Assembly: GCA_011037195.1 (NCBI GenBank)
Contig: JAAEAF010003085.1
Span: 1 to 64,000 of the forward strand
DNA: 64,000 bases
Source: Triatoma infestans
Taxonomy: Eukaryota; Arthropoda; Insecta; Hemiptera; Reduviidae
Reading direction: 5' to 3'
The position numbers were made by a program, and so were the translations under genes. Under the pieces are notes generated by a model. The model made no database searches. It was not told where the DNA came from and saw nothing but the letters and a program-made list of their open reading frames with translations. Positions 11,921 through 22,734 of this stretch are shown piece by piece. The stretch's first letter is position 1, and every line of letters begins with the position of its first letter.

Positions 11921-12441
11921 AAACTTTATTAAAAAGTAAATAATTTTATTTAAATTACTAAAAAAGAAGAAGAAAGAAGTAAAATATAAAATAAAAACAG
12001 AATAAAACTTAAAAACAACTAATTCTTATACTCCAATTCAACTCTAATTCTAATTCTTCTAACTTTAATTCCTATACTCGTAATTCCAATGATCCATTGG
12101 CTGCGGCCAAAGCTTTGGTTAATTGAAATATTGTCTGTTTATAATTAATTAAATGTTTACAATATGTATATAGAATGATATTCTATTCTATATATAGATA
12201 TATGTATATATACGGCACTCGTATACTGCACTATTCTCTGAAACAGCTTTTTATTTCAAATGAAAAGTTCAATTTAAACAATTTCTAAAACACGAACGTA
12301 ATAATTCCTCCAATCAACAGTAAGGGGAAAGAAAAACTCAAAATTAAAATTATTAAATTGATGACATTTTCAAGTTGATAAAATACCCTTCATCCTAAAA
12401 TAAACTGGATATATAAAAAAATGTAATAATTAAAAAAAAAA
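11921..12441. repeat. 0.52-kb direct repeat, copy 2
   Basis: Second copy of the segment at 10378-10906, in the same orientation, lying directly after the family A copy. The pair therefore flanks a ~1-kb repeat like long direct repeats. A tandem duplication of the host segment, with family A inserted or included, is the simplest reading. Confidence 0.85.
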
Positions 12442-13006
12442 TTACCTAATTTATTATGAATATAGCAATTTTCCAAAGCAGTTGGAAAGCTAATGAAAAA
12501 AAGTAAAAATATATTGAAAAGTTATTTTATCTTGAATTGGTTTTATTAGCAGAGATATTTGAAAAAAAAAATCTAACCAATCTAATCTACCCACTGAAAT
12601 CGATTATACTAATCGATAATTACTTTTTTATTTTTTATAAAGAAGATAAAAAAAAAAAACGCAACAGCTTGAAGGGAATTACAAACTGGACTTACTAGCT
12701 AGCCTATTACATATATACACACACATATTAGTATTGTAAGATAGTCCCTCTCTACGAAAATCTCCTTTATTTGTCCTTGACAGATCTATCTTAGAATTAG
12801 AGACTGCCCTACGTAACAAGTCCTTGAGGCTGGTTTTCTATCCATGTGTAAGATTTGTTTAGAAAGTATTTATTTATTTTTTGTTTATTTTTTTATTTTT
12901 TCTAATCCTAATCATTATATAATCTAGTTTCAGCACTAGGTAGTTTAGTAGAATTTTTCATCAGTTTTCCACAGAGAAAAAAGGGGAAAATAAGCCGGCT
13001 TTAATG

Positions 13007-13054
<48 letters not shown>

Positions 13055-14211
13055 TAAAATATGTATGTTTGTGTTGTGAATTCCAAAATGAAGCTTAGAA
13101 GAAATGGCAAGAAAAAATTCTAAAGTCCGTTGAATACGAAAAAATTGAAAAAAATTAAAAAAAAAAAAAAATTCAGGGCTAAAGAAGAGCCCTTCTAATA
13201 TATAATGTACGGTTCTTCCACCAGTATATTTTTATTAAATACATACTGCTAGAATTCCCAATTTGATGGGAAATTGGTTGATTGAAAGTATGATTACATT
13301 GAATAGGATTCCAAGTTATTCATAATTTTCTCGAAACTGCTAACTGCATTTTTCTCAAAGTTTTTCATTTGTTTAAAACCCTGCAGTAAGAGAAATCTCG
13401 TTAGAGATGTTACACAACTCGGCTTTTTTTTCTTTTTTTTTTTTTAATATTTTTTTGTTGACCACCAACAGTTACATAGATAATGTAAATATAGAAAACA
13501 CCAATCGCTAAAAACTTTCTTTCATACCCAAAAGACCCAAAATATGCAGTGCGCAGTGAATACTCAATTTTAAAAATTTTACACAATCGTCTACACTATC
13601 TTTCCATGCAGTTTTCATCATAGAGAAACAAAAAAATAATAAAAAATAAACAAATTTCTTATAACTTGAAATTTTACTTATTTTCCCTAAGTGAGAGGGT
13701 ACCAGCACTTATCCATGAAGTGATTACATTACAGTCCCGAAAAGGCAGCGTCAAAAATATTGAACAATCCAAATAACATTTTCCGGAAATTGGTTCATAT
13801 AAAAGAGGATAAATTAGTGGGCAAGTAACATTTCATATTTGAAGCCGTTTTTTGAGATAAAAATCTCCAAAAATTGAAAAAAATCAATCCTATAAAAAAG
13901 CGTTTCCCGTTAACCGATTTTTTTTTTCTACTGCATCAGTTACTATATTAACAGCGATAAACCATGGTCTTATTTTTGAACAGTCTGTGATATAAATTTG
14001 TCCAAAAAAGAAAGAAGAAAGATGTATATATATAATAATATTACGCCTCTAAATCCGGATATTATTATTGTAAAGTCCTTCCCATTGGACCATCCTAATG
14101 ACAGCAAATATATTGCAAAATAAAATAGCGTATGTGTTAAAGTAAGATAGGTCCTTGAAAGATCAAAGTAATGTCGTATGTTACATTAGACAAGTATCCT
14201 CCTCACTTACA

Positions 14212-14243
<32 letters not shown>

Positions 14244-14500
14244 GTTCAGGGAGTCAGTAAGATATTTTTGGCCAAACTAAATCTAAAGATGTATATATGT
14301 ACTATTATCAATCTGTAGCCAGCATCAAAAGCCTAAAGATTTGATCATTTCTGGTTACATTTTTTTTTTTTTTTCTCGGTTAAATAAATTATTACAATTT
14401 TTCATTGGTATTTCCTTTATTATTGTAGCATTATTAAATTAAGAGAAGAAAGGGAAAGGGTGGGAACAAATAATCAAAATGAACTGAGCTTAAAATTGCG
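12442..14500. other. AT-rich spacer with microsatellites
   Basis: It contains a (TA)n(TG)n compound microsatellite (13006-13053), a (CT)n run (14215-14243) and long A or T runs. Weak family-A-like fragments lie near 13080-13130 and 13890. No gene is supported. Confidence 0.5.
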
Positions 14501-14519
14501 TGATTTCACTTCCTTTCTT

Positions 14520-14640
14520 AAGTAACAGGAAGTATTCCCGATCGTGTCAAATTTTCCGAAATAGAATTTTCACCGGAAATACATGTATTGAGGTCCCCTG
14601 AGTACGGAAAAAATTGTTTTTAGCGAACGGTCAGTATGCG
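14520..14640 (-). repeat. Family A 3'-end, minus copy
   Basis: Reverse-complement signature: 'gatcgtgtcaaattttccg', then 'caccggaaatacatg', then 'aggtcccctgagtacg'. It faces a plus copy at 14690-14830, so the two ends are arranged head to head around a TG-rich spacer. Confidence 0.7.
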
Positions 14641-14689
14641 GGTATGTGTGTATGTGTGTCAGATTTGTGTGTGAACAAAATAATTCAAA

Positions 14690-14830
14690 ATTGAAAAGTT
14701 GTGGGAAATTCAATATTGAAATTACGTTTACATAACACCCACCAAAATCACCTCAGAAAACCTCAAAACACGTATTTCCGGTGAAAACACAATTTAGAGA
14801 ATTTGACACGATCGCATAAAAATACTACCA
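14690..14830 (+). repeat. Family A 3'-end, plus copy
   Basis: Contains 'ctcagaaaacctcaaaacacg', 'tatttccggtgaaaac' and 'gaatttgacacgatcgca', in the usual order. Confidence 0.7.
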
Positions 14831-14954
14831 TAATTTCAGATTTTGGAATTAAAGTAAAAAATTTTTTTGTGCCGATGAATGGCTAAGGCCGAGATGTTTA
14901 GATTTTTTGGCTTACAATAACAGGTTCGCTAATAAGTAGAGAGTAGGTTGTTGT

Positions 14955-15182
14955 TGGGCATTATTGCAGTGCGACCTGAAAGATCTATTGGGCCCCTGGA
15001 AGCCTTCTCCAATGCACTGCCGGCCTCCAAGCAGTGATCTCTATCTACAGATCACGCTGCTCATCATCGGAAAGTGAGTTGTAGAGGCTCCTAGGAAGAG
15101 AAAATCTAAGGGCAGCATGCTGACTAATCTAGCGCGCTACCACTGAGCTAATCCCTTCCTTCTCCCTTGGCTTAGGCCAATT
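14955..15182 (-). mobile_element. tRNA-derived SINE (copy S2) with box B deleted
   Basis: It aligns with S1 (9460-9722) from the tail ('tcaggtcgcactgcaataatg') through the central body to the box A head (TAGCTCAGTGGTAG, near 15138-15151). About 30 bases holding box B and the anticodon-arm equivalent are missing between 15120 and 15132. Without box B it should not be an efficient pol III template. Its 5' side abuts the target duplication of the palindromic element that follows. Confidence 0.85.
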
Positions 15183-15331
15183 AACTAGGTATAGTTTATC
15201 AGAAGATTTTCTTGTCGGCCGTTAGTTGTAATATGAAACCAAGAATTAGTTGGCTTCTCGACCAATTCAAGGTAAAAAACAAAAAACCAAAAAATAAATT
15301 TTGTAATTGTCTTTTAATAATTGACAAGTTC

Positions 15332-15364
15332 GACGTTTCGACAAACTTTGTTTGCCTTCTTCAG
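15332..15364 (-). ncRNA. Minimal hammerhead ribozyme motif (family 3, left arm)
   Basis: Read on the minus strand: core CTGAAGA, one extra A, stem II GGCAAAC/GTTTGTC (7 bp with one G-U) closed by AAA, then GAAAC and the cleavage triplet GTC. Stem III is only the self-complementary ACGT. In published Penelope-associated hammerheads such short stems work through dimer formation. All the required core bases are present here, apart from the extra nucleotide before stem II. Confidence 0.7.
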
Positions 15365-15544
15365 GAACAATACAAAAATAAAGAGAAAAAATTATAACAT
15401 AAAACACAAACAAAAAACACATTACATTGGTGCGATTACATTAATCATTACAGACTTAGCATTCCTATTGTAATCGCATCAATGTATTTTGTTTTTTGTT
15501 AGTGTTTTATGTTATAATTTTTTCTCTTTATTTTTGTATTGTTC

Positions 15545-15577
15545 CTGAAGAAGGCAAACAAAATTTGTCGAAACGTC
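15545..15577 (+). ncRNA. Minimal hammerhead ribozyme motif (family 3, right arm)
   Basis: Core CTGAAGA, an extra A, stem II GGCAAA/TTTGTC with a CAAAA loop, then GAAAC and GTC. Stem III is ACGT, self-complementary. This arm and its mirror are the only pair in the window where both cores remain intact. Confidence 0.7.
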
Positions 15578-16269
15578 GAACTTGTCAATTATTAAAAAAC
15601 AATTACAAAATTTATTTTTTGGTTTTTTGTTTTTTACCTTGAATTGGTCGAGAAGCCAACTAGGTATAGTTTAGTAGCTAATAAGTATATTTTTTAGTAG
15701 CTAATGAGTAACTCACTAGTTTCTCTCAAAGACATGGGTCGGTCAATCAGGAACGCTGTGACCACTATTCGCTAACCAAAAGCGAATGCTCCTCCCAGTA
15801 GATCATAATCCCGCGCTCATAACTACCCGTGGGGATAATTTTAAAAAACTATTATTATTATTTTAATTATTTTAAGAAATGTTGTTCAGACAGTAGAGAC
15901 ATAAAATTTTTCAATATCAATATATAATGGGTAATATTACTATAACATAATAGTAACCGCTATCACAAAATAGTAACTATACACGTAACTTAGCCATATT
16001 TTATGTAGAATATTTTAGCCACGTTAAAGATATATATATATATATATAAGCACACTTTAATATATACAACATAATAATCTTTTTAAAAACACTTGGAGAA
16101 AACAGTCTCAGATAAGCATGCAAGTTGATATAGTGCAATACTTTATTTAAATTTTTTTTAAAAATTATAAAGAAACATTTTCAGAGCGTAATTGTGGTTG
16201 ACATTGTAAAAATAAAACAATTGCTTTCATGCTTTTCTTATTTTTATTTCTTTTTTTTTTTTTTTTTTA

Positions 16270-16540
16270 ACGTGTAACATGAGCTCTCCCCGACCTAGCT
16301 GTAGTTGGGTCACAATATCGTGGTTTAGTACACACACCATGACCCATACAGCAGTCACGGTCTGCAAGATACACGTGGACTGGCGGGCGGCTCCTAGGCG
16401 GACGTCCTACTTTCTCCTACAAAAACACTGGCTGGCCCGGCTATTATGGTTGTATGTGTGTGCTGTGAAGAGTGGTGGGAGGCTGTGAGAGGTTCTGTAC
16501 TGACAGTTAAACATTGTACATGGTGAGTAGTATAGGGTGG
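16270..16540 (+). other. GC-rich patch, possible first exon or retroelement fragment
   Basis: This stretch is clearly richer in G, C and CpG than the flanks (which are T-runs and AT-rich). It has one 69-codon open frame with no recognisable domain. At its 3' side the bases 'acATGgtgagtag' combine a start codon with a good 5' splice site. That would suit a 5' exon, but I can point to no downstream exon. An unrecognised transposon piece is equally possible. Confidence 0.25.
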
Positions 16541-17094
16541 GGAGGGCACCTTGCAAAAGTCTCTCTGCGACTAGACAGACTACACAATGTTTATTTACTA
16601 ATGCAATTTTATTATTCCATCTTCTCTTTGTACTTTAGTTTAACTATTATATAGTTTAACTATTTATTGTTATGTAGTTTCATTTTCGAAACAGCATTTT
16701 CACCGGAAGTATATGTTCCAATCTAATGTGAAACACTCAAGAAGACTTTCTTTTATTGCTGTTAATAAAATATCTATAAAAATGGCAAATTTCCGTTAAA
16801 CTTCAAAATTTATGCATTTTTTCTTACATTAATAATACAGAGATGGAATAACAGGGTTAGAATAAGACCAGTATAAAAGTGATTATACATTACTGAAGTG
16901 TTACTCCAAAGAAAAACTAAATATAACCTTTGTTGAATTCTATTCATTAATAATTAATAATACAATAATGGATCTATAAAACTTTATTTTACCTTTAGCT
17001 AAAGTTACAAAAATATTTTTATAATAAACCTCAATTAATTATCATATGATGTTTCCATAAGAAACTGTGCTTCCAATTTAACATACACAACAAT
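16541..17094. other. AT-rich spacer
   Basis: Fragments resembling family A occur near 16690 ('tttcaccggaagtatatg'). Nothing else is recognised. Confidence 0.4.
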
Positions 17095-17425
17095 ATTCCT
17101 TTCTAAATAGGATCTTCTACGTCTTGCACACGTCATTTCCACATATATCAACTTTAACCACATAGTGTAGTCCCTGCTTCCGAACTATCTTCCCGAATTT
17201 CCGTTTCTCACCTTTGTTCGGGTACTACCATCTCATTGCTACAGCATCCCCTACTTGGAATGATCGTGGCCCCTTGAATTGATCTTTTTCTATTAAGCCA
17301 TTTTCCTTCTCCTTGATCCATTCCGCTTCTGGGCACACTAGGTCTAGGACGACTAGGAATATTCCTTTCCAGAAACAATGCTGCTGGAGGTTGGCCGGTA
17401 ATGGCATGTGGTGTCAGGCTAACAG
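17095..17425 (-). pseudogene. Gypsy-type LTR retrotransposon, integrase C-terminal remnant
   Basis: The minus strand encodes TPHAITGQPPAALFLERNI at the upstream side (right end). After a frameshift come WIKEKENGLIEKDQF and GPRSFQVGDAVAMRW, then a stop and KFGKIVRKQGLHYVVKVD. This is the order at the end of Gypsy pol: the 'TG.SPAELLFGR' block, a basic linker, then the 'F..GD.V..R' and 'G.I....G...Y.V' GPY/F-type module. At least one frameshift and one stop show it is dead. No LTRs, reverse transcriptase or protease are visible nearby. Confidence 0.8.
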
Positions 17426-17972
17426 GAATTTACAAATTATAATTATAATTTAAGACAAGCGAACATTTAGTTAAGTTTTAAGAACTTATTGTGTCATTTA
17501 TAGTTCTGTAAACTGCGGTAAGTCGTTTGAGTGTTTCACACCAGATTTTTTGTTTTCTTTTTATTTATAGTAAATCAAAATGGCAGAAACAGGACAAAGT
17601 AGTTGTTAAAATTCTTACAGTTGATCTAGATTCTTAAGGTTAAGAAAGAGTCGTCCATTATACTGTTTTTATTTTCTATACGAAAGAAATCCTTGAATGT
17701 GATTCAAATAATTTGTTACAGTCCAAAACAAACAATAATAATAGAAAATTAAATTGAATTGTTTTTTCAAAATCTAATTAATTTTTAGTTTTTTTTTTAA
17801 GATTGGTACTGTTGTTCAATATCATTAATTATACAATATATAAATAATTAAAAAAACCGCAGTGATACACTGAATAATATCTCATACAATCATTATTTTT
17901 GTTTATTTATTTTCAAACCGATTTAACATAATATCTTATCATAGCAGTCTAATCCATAGTAGTATGCAGGCG

Positions 17973-18009
<37 letters not shown>

Positions 18010-19485
18010 TTTTGCTTATGTGTAAGCTAAAGCCAAGTAGTTAAACACACGTAACACATTAACTAATCACTTCAGCGTCTCCTGTATGTATTGTGTTACT
18101 GATATGAGTGGTAATGTTGTCCATGCCGTTAAGTGGAAATATCCACAGGAATGACAAGATTCTAAAGGCAGTAGATAACCCACTCACTGTCTTCATATGT
18201 GATTATCTAATCAGGAACTGAATCTAGATGCAGCAACTCACTATTTTTTTTCCTCAATTACGATTAACTTAAAATCCAGCTAGACTTTACTTGTTATTTT
18301 GGAATATAAATTCGTGGGATCACTTAAAATTTGCATCACTGAATCCAGAAGGGGCGAATCTAGGTCGGGAAAAATGCCAGGAGGTTGGAAATGTCCCAGT
18401 GGCGAGTAAATGCATGCGACATGGATAGTTGGAACAATTATCTGGTAGGAGCCAAGGCTGGCGGAGAGCTCTAATGACGTGGATGTAGGTATGTATATAT
18501 CTTTAAGTTTGATGATGTTCCACTATTAGAAAATGGGCTGAATTCATTGGATGAGTTGCAGAACTTGAAACTGGGAGAATAATGCGCCCTTTAATGTCAG
18601 TGACTGTACCTTATCGTTCCGCGAAATTCCACACATGACTTCGGATCTATGAATGGGAGGAAACGTAGAAGCTCTCTTCTATTTAAGAAAATAAGAGAAG
18701 ACTGTCAATGCGTAGATCACTGTGCTAAGTGCCAAAATAACAGAGTACTAATGTACTGGAAAGATCATCAGCTGGGGGCCCAAAAAATTCGGCAACATTC
18801 TTCTCAGCTTCTCTAAAGATATGCAGATAGAAAGATACAGATTAGAAATAACAAAAATTAAAGTAAACAGGAAAAAGAAGAAAAATCCAATCCTTCGGCT
18901 CATCACAATCCGTTACATCTCCATTTTAAGAATAGATTACAATTTGTTACCTATATCAGCACATAGATATCTGCTTGTAACCTTTCAAAAAGTATAAAAA
19001 TATATTTTCTCGCAAGAAAAAAAAAAATAATGTTTTCCCTATCAAAAAATAAAATAATACTATCGATATAAAATATAGTAAAAAAAAATTTTTAAAAAAC
19101 TCGGTCAAGGATGAGTCCTGGCAAGTTTACGAGCAAATGTCCTTGATTATGTGCTAAAACTGTAAACTTCGTATTTTATACTGTATATATATATAAAATT
19201 TATCTATTTACTTTAATATTTATTTCTAAAGCAAGTATATTTATTTTCTTATTTATTTATTTGTATAAGATACGATATTCAACTTTAAAGCAGTGAAATG
19301 GTATTAAGAATGCTGATACAATGTTTTTCACTTCTTTAGAAGCTTACCCCTTTTAATGTTAAATCCCAGGATGCTCTTAAAAAAGTCAAGATAGATTTAT
19401 TAGCGAAAGTCAAGATAGATATTCTATAACGAATAGTTATAGTTTATCAATTTTAAAGAATCCTCATTGGTGTCTTTATAGAGAA
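17426..19485. other. Spacer with GC-richer unclassified segment
   Basis: A fragment of a family A opening lies near 17535-17560 (minus orientation, 'gagtgtttcacaccagatttttt'). A (GT)n run occupies 17973-18006. The segment 18330-18830 is less AT-rich and looks like decayed coding sequence (one frame reads CQCVDHCAKCQNN), but I cannot assign it to a family. The rest is AT-rich. Confidence 0.4.
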
Positions 19486-19790
19486 AATTTCAGAAAACTG
19501 AAAAAGAAAATCTGTTCAGAGTGGTCGCACTTCCGGTCAAATGATATTCTTCAAACTCAGAATGTTAATAGTATATTTAATTTTTATTATTATTATATAG
19601 TTATTAAAACTGTATAATATAGCCAAATAAAGAACTTTAGAAAAAAGTCTAACATCACAATCACCTTTAAGATAGTCGTAAAATGAATGTAATCAGTAAC
19701 ATAAAAGTGTTTGTTGTGGTGGTTGGTTCCGCAGAGCTGGAAAGCATCAGAGACACTTTCCGTGGTAGCCTGCTTCATTTTGTGGTCATC

Positions 19791-19820
19791 GACCGGTTTT
19801 TGGCGTTCGCCCATCTTCAG
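19791..19820 (-). ncRNA. Hammerhead motif, mutated (PH1 left arm)
   Basis: Minus strand: CTGAAGA is intact and GGCG..CGCC stem remnants remain. The GAAA block reads AAAA because of changes at the stem II/core junction, so the catalytic G is gone. Expected to be inactive. Confidence 0.65.
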
Positions 19821-19940
19821 GATGCGTTTTTTCAGACAGTGTGACAACACAGACTTGCACAGAGCACTAGTGAAAGAGTTAGTGTGAAACTAAGTTGCTC
19901 TGTGCGAGTCTATGTTGTCACACTGTCTGAAAAACGCATC

Positions 19941-19970
19941 CTGATGATGGGCGAACGCCCGAAACCGGTC
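19941..19970 (+). ncRNA. Minimal hammerhead ribozyme motif (PH1 right arm)
   Basis: CTGATGA (the textbook core), an extra T, stem II GGGC-GAAC-GCCC, GAAAC, then CGGTC with GTC as the predicted cleavage triplet. Stem III is the self-complementary ACCGGT with no loop, which suits intermolecular pairing. It is the most canonical core in the window. Confidence 0.75.
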
Positions 19971-20739
19971 GATGACCACAAAATGAAGCAGGCTACCACG
20001 GAAAATGTCTCTGAAACATAAAAGTGTGTTTGAAATAAAAGTGATAGGGCAAAATATATGTAACGGATATATAAAGTTCAAAGAAAATTGTTGAAAGCCC
20101 TCACGGAAAAAAACGCATAAAAAGAGAAAAAAATCCATTCAAAAGTAAAGTGCTACTTCCGGCTGACCGATTTTAATAGAAAATGAAAATAGAAGAATGT
20201 AAAAAACGTTACTATGGAACATAAACTGAATATTTCATTTTTGAAATTCCTGTGATTTTTTTCCCCCATTTTTTAATTACGCTGACTTATGCAAGTCAAT
20301 TTCTAAAACTCATTTTTACTCTAGGAACCTCAAAGTGTGTATTTCCGGTGAAAATTCTCATCGAAAATTTGAAACGATGTTTCTTGCTAAGAAAAGGAGA
20401 AACTGACTATTTTTCATGAAATGGAAACATTTGTAAAATGTTTGCTAAGGCCAAATTAGCGACTATTTCTACTGGTTTTAATCATCATAATCATCATAAT
20501 CGTGCGCCTCTTCTACCGCCTTGGCGGTGTGAGGCCCCCTTCCTGGTTTTAATACTAAAAAAAAAAACAAACAAAAAAAACAGACGTTTCAACCTAATGA
20601 GGCCATTAAATATTGAAAACAGTAATTACATTTGCAACATAACCTTATTTATAATACATATTTGTATCTCTAGAGGTTATATGAGCAATCTGGTTTACTT
20701 ATTTACTAACTAAACTAACATAACACAGGACAGGTTTGA

Positions 20740-21062
20740 GGACCTGGTGGGGGTAGTCACTTGTTTAACATAGGGAGGACTTCTAGTCCCAATTGTCGGA
20801 ACTGCGACGGAGTCAGGGAAACGGTGTACCACTACTTATGTCAGTGACCCCGTTTCGCTGGTATTAGGTTTCGCGTATTTGGAAGGACACCACTCTCGCA
20901 GGATTGCCTGGGCGAGTTGGAGTTTAGAGATATCTTGGGAAATTGCAGACTAACCGGTAAGCTACCGAGGGAGATCAATTAAGGGAATATGGGGGGTATC
21001 GGGGGGATAAAAGCCACTAGGCTTAGGTCCCACGCCATTAGGCACCCGGAATAATAATAATA
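20740..21062 (+). pseudogene. Non-LTR retrotransposon C-terminal Cys-His tail with (TAA)n end
   Basis: The frame from ~20752 to the TAA at 20980 gives HLFNIGRTSSPNCRNCDGV, then RETVYHYLCQ, then a stop where the family has its next residue, then PRF..IRFRVFG. This is the CxxC..ETxxHLLxxCP zinc-knuckle tail that follows the RNase H domain in I/R1/Jockey-type elements. An in-frame TGA marks it as dead. After a ~70-base 3' untranslated part the copy ends in an AAT/TAA repeat, as is typical of some non-LTR clades. The rest is 5'-truncated. Confidence 0.8.
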
Positions 21063-21239
21063 AACATAACATAAATTCAATTGCGATTTTTCAAAGATAA
21101 ACAAAAATTATATATATTTATATTTGCAATATTCCCATTGAATTGATGGACTATTGCTCAAGTAACCTCCAGAGATACAAATATATATTTTAACAATTAA
21201 TAAGGTTATGTTGCAAATGTAATTACTCTATTACTACTA

Positions 21240-21270
21240 CTGAGGATGGCCTCATTAGGCCGAAACGTGC
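21240..21270 (+). ncRNA. Hammerhead-like motif (family 4 right arm)
   Basis: CTGAGGA, an extra T, stem II GGCC-TCATTA-GGCC, then GAAAC followed by GTG rather than GTC. A G at the cleavage position normally blocks activity, so this is probably a decayed member. The mirror motif at 20583-20610 keeps GAAACGTC but has lost CTGANGA. Confidence 0.55.
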
Positions 21271-22089
21271 AATTTTTTTAGTGTAAAAACCGGAAGAAAT
21301 AGGCACCAATTTGTCACTAATGCAAGAAACCAAAATTTGTGGAATATATTTATTTCTTTTTTAAGAAAGAAAACTGTCAAATTTGTCTGTGAAATATGAT
21401 ATAAAATTTGATTCTTAATTTAAATATTTCGAAGGCACAATTACATAATATAAAATCATCATGTGATGGTAGGTATTGTTAAAAAAACAGAAAAAGCTTC
21501 TCTCCATTATAAAATCAATTGTACAATTATAATTAATTCATAACCACAAAATTTTATTAAAAGTTTAATTTGTATAAATTAAAAAAAATAAAGCCTCCAC
21601 GATCCAGAACGGTTGTAAATGATATACAATAAATTCATTCGATGAAATGTACCTACTATATTTATGAAAATTTAATTTTTTTTTTGCATTGATCAAAAAT
21701 CGATGACATGTGGTTTAAAACATCGCTTAGCAGCTCAAAGAAGTATATTTTCTTCTTGATTTAACAATAAAAATCATTCTCATTTCATATCGATTTCGAC
21801 AGATCCAACAAAAAACAAAAGAGGTATTTTCTATGTAAAAACAAATCAATTAAATGAAATAAATAAATTAGCACAAATACAATATTCACATCCGATTTCA
21901 AAATAGGTAGACGGTAATTAGGAAGCGTAAGGTTATATAAGAGCAGAGGCAAACGAGGAAGACGTCCATTATGACTAGGCAAGGCGAAGAACGAAACTGG
22001 TGTAAGACTGTCAGAACCTGGGAGAGGCTACACAAAGTTCCACCTGCTCGCACTATTTAGGCGATCTGGGATATCCAGGTGATATATAT

Positions 22090-22459
22090 GTAACCGGCAA
22101 AGTATGAAATTCAGGCATTCTATAGAATGCCTAGGCATTTCGTATAATACCATGCGTGGTTTATACTCAGATACCAGATTGTATTTCTTATGATAAATTT
22201 TGTGTATTTGAAAAATATTCTTTTAAATATTCCTATTATTCATTTGTTAGCTTGGGGAAATTTTATTGTAGTGTTTCAGTATAATAAATCATGATATTCC
22301 AAATGGTGTTTCAATAGTTCTGGTACTTTAAGTAAAATAATTTAACTTTTAAATGATTACTATTAAAATATATTTTGAAATCGGGATGTAATAAAATAAA
22401 TGGGGGGTCGTCCGGGATGAATTTCATATTCTGCCTGAATTTCATACATTGCCGGTAAC
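22090..22459. mobile_element. Short TIR element (MITE), unassigned superfamily
   Basis: The ends are inverted copies of GTAACCGGCAAAGTATGAAA (one mismatch) and the match continues through TTCAGGCA. The flanks ATATATAT and ATATACAT would be an 8-bp target duplication with one mismatch, though they are low-complexity. The element is 370 bases long with no coding. Just inside the left end lies a small perfect palindrome, GCATTCTATAGAATGC. Confidence 0.7.
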
Positions 22460-22734
22460 ATATACATAACCTAATTATTGACGATTATCCTTAAGATATA
22501 CATTAATACATATTTTTTTTTTTTAAGACTATTTTTAACTGTGTATAATTGTGAATTTGGCAAAGTTAATTTGAGATATTCTGATGAACCTAACATCTCT
22601 TTTTACATATTCACTGGTGACAGACACAACAATTCTCCCCGCCAAATCTTGATCCTATCAAAATAACCAGTATTTCTGGTATTTGAAAATTAAAGTAAAC
22701 ATAGGCAAAACGGATCCTCTAATTTAACTCAAGA

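Larger units (their letters stand above)
15199..15657. mobile_element. Palindromic hammerhead element, family 3
   Basis: The element is flanked by a perfect 16-bp target-site duplication, AACTAGGTATAGTTTA (15183-15198 and 15658-15673). It has a unique 50-base head (15199-15248), then two inverted arms of ~200 bases meeting near 15455. Each arm contains an intact minimal hammerhead-ribozyme motif, on opposite strands. The long duplication points to retrotransposition rather than a cut-and-paste DNA transposon. No protein is encoded; a short frame near the start is incidental. Resemblance to terminal repeats of Penelope-like elements is inferred from the ribozyme type. Confidence 0.85.
19711..20014. 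mobile_element. Palindromic hammerhead element, family 1 (copy PH1)
   Basis: Flanked by the identical 13-mer AACATAAAAGTGT (19698-19710 and 20015-20027). It starts TTGTTGTGGTGGTTGGTTCC and ends AATGTCTCTGA. A one-sided head of ~35 bases is followed by arms of ~115 bases around a ~35-base centre. Each arm carries the hammerhead region and a tract related to 'gtgacaacacagact'. The right-arm ribozyme is intact; the left-arm one has lost a core base. No protein product is expected. Confidence 0.9.
19490..20395 (+). repeat. Family A copy interrupted by a palindromic element
   Basis: The left part holds 'gcacttccggtcaaatgat' (19528). The right part holds 'gctacttccggctgaccgatttt' (20152) and the end signature 'tttccggtgaaaattctc', 'aaatttgaaacg'. 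The 304-base element at 19711 sits between them with its own target duplication. The palindrome is therefore younger than this family A copy. Confidence 0.75.
20430..21300. mobile_element. Palindromic hammerhead-like element, family 4, split by a LINE end
   Basis: Two inverted arms share 'acgtttc..cctaatgaggcca', 'gtaattacatttgcaacata' and 'atttgtatctct.gaggtta'. The left arm lies at ~20545-20710 and the right arm at ~21070-21290. A non-LTR retrotransposon tail (20740-21062) lies between the arms, where the other families have only a short loop. The right arm keeps a hammerhead-like core and the left has lost it. Target duplications are not clear. Confidence 0.65.
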
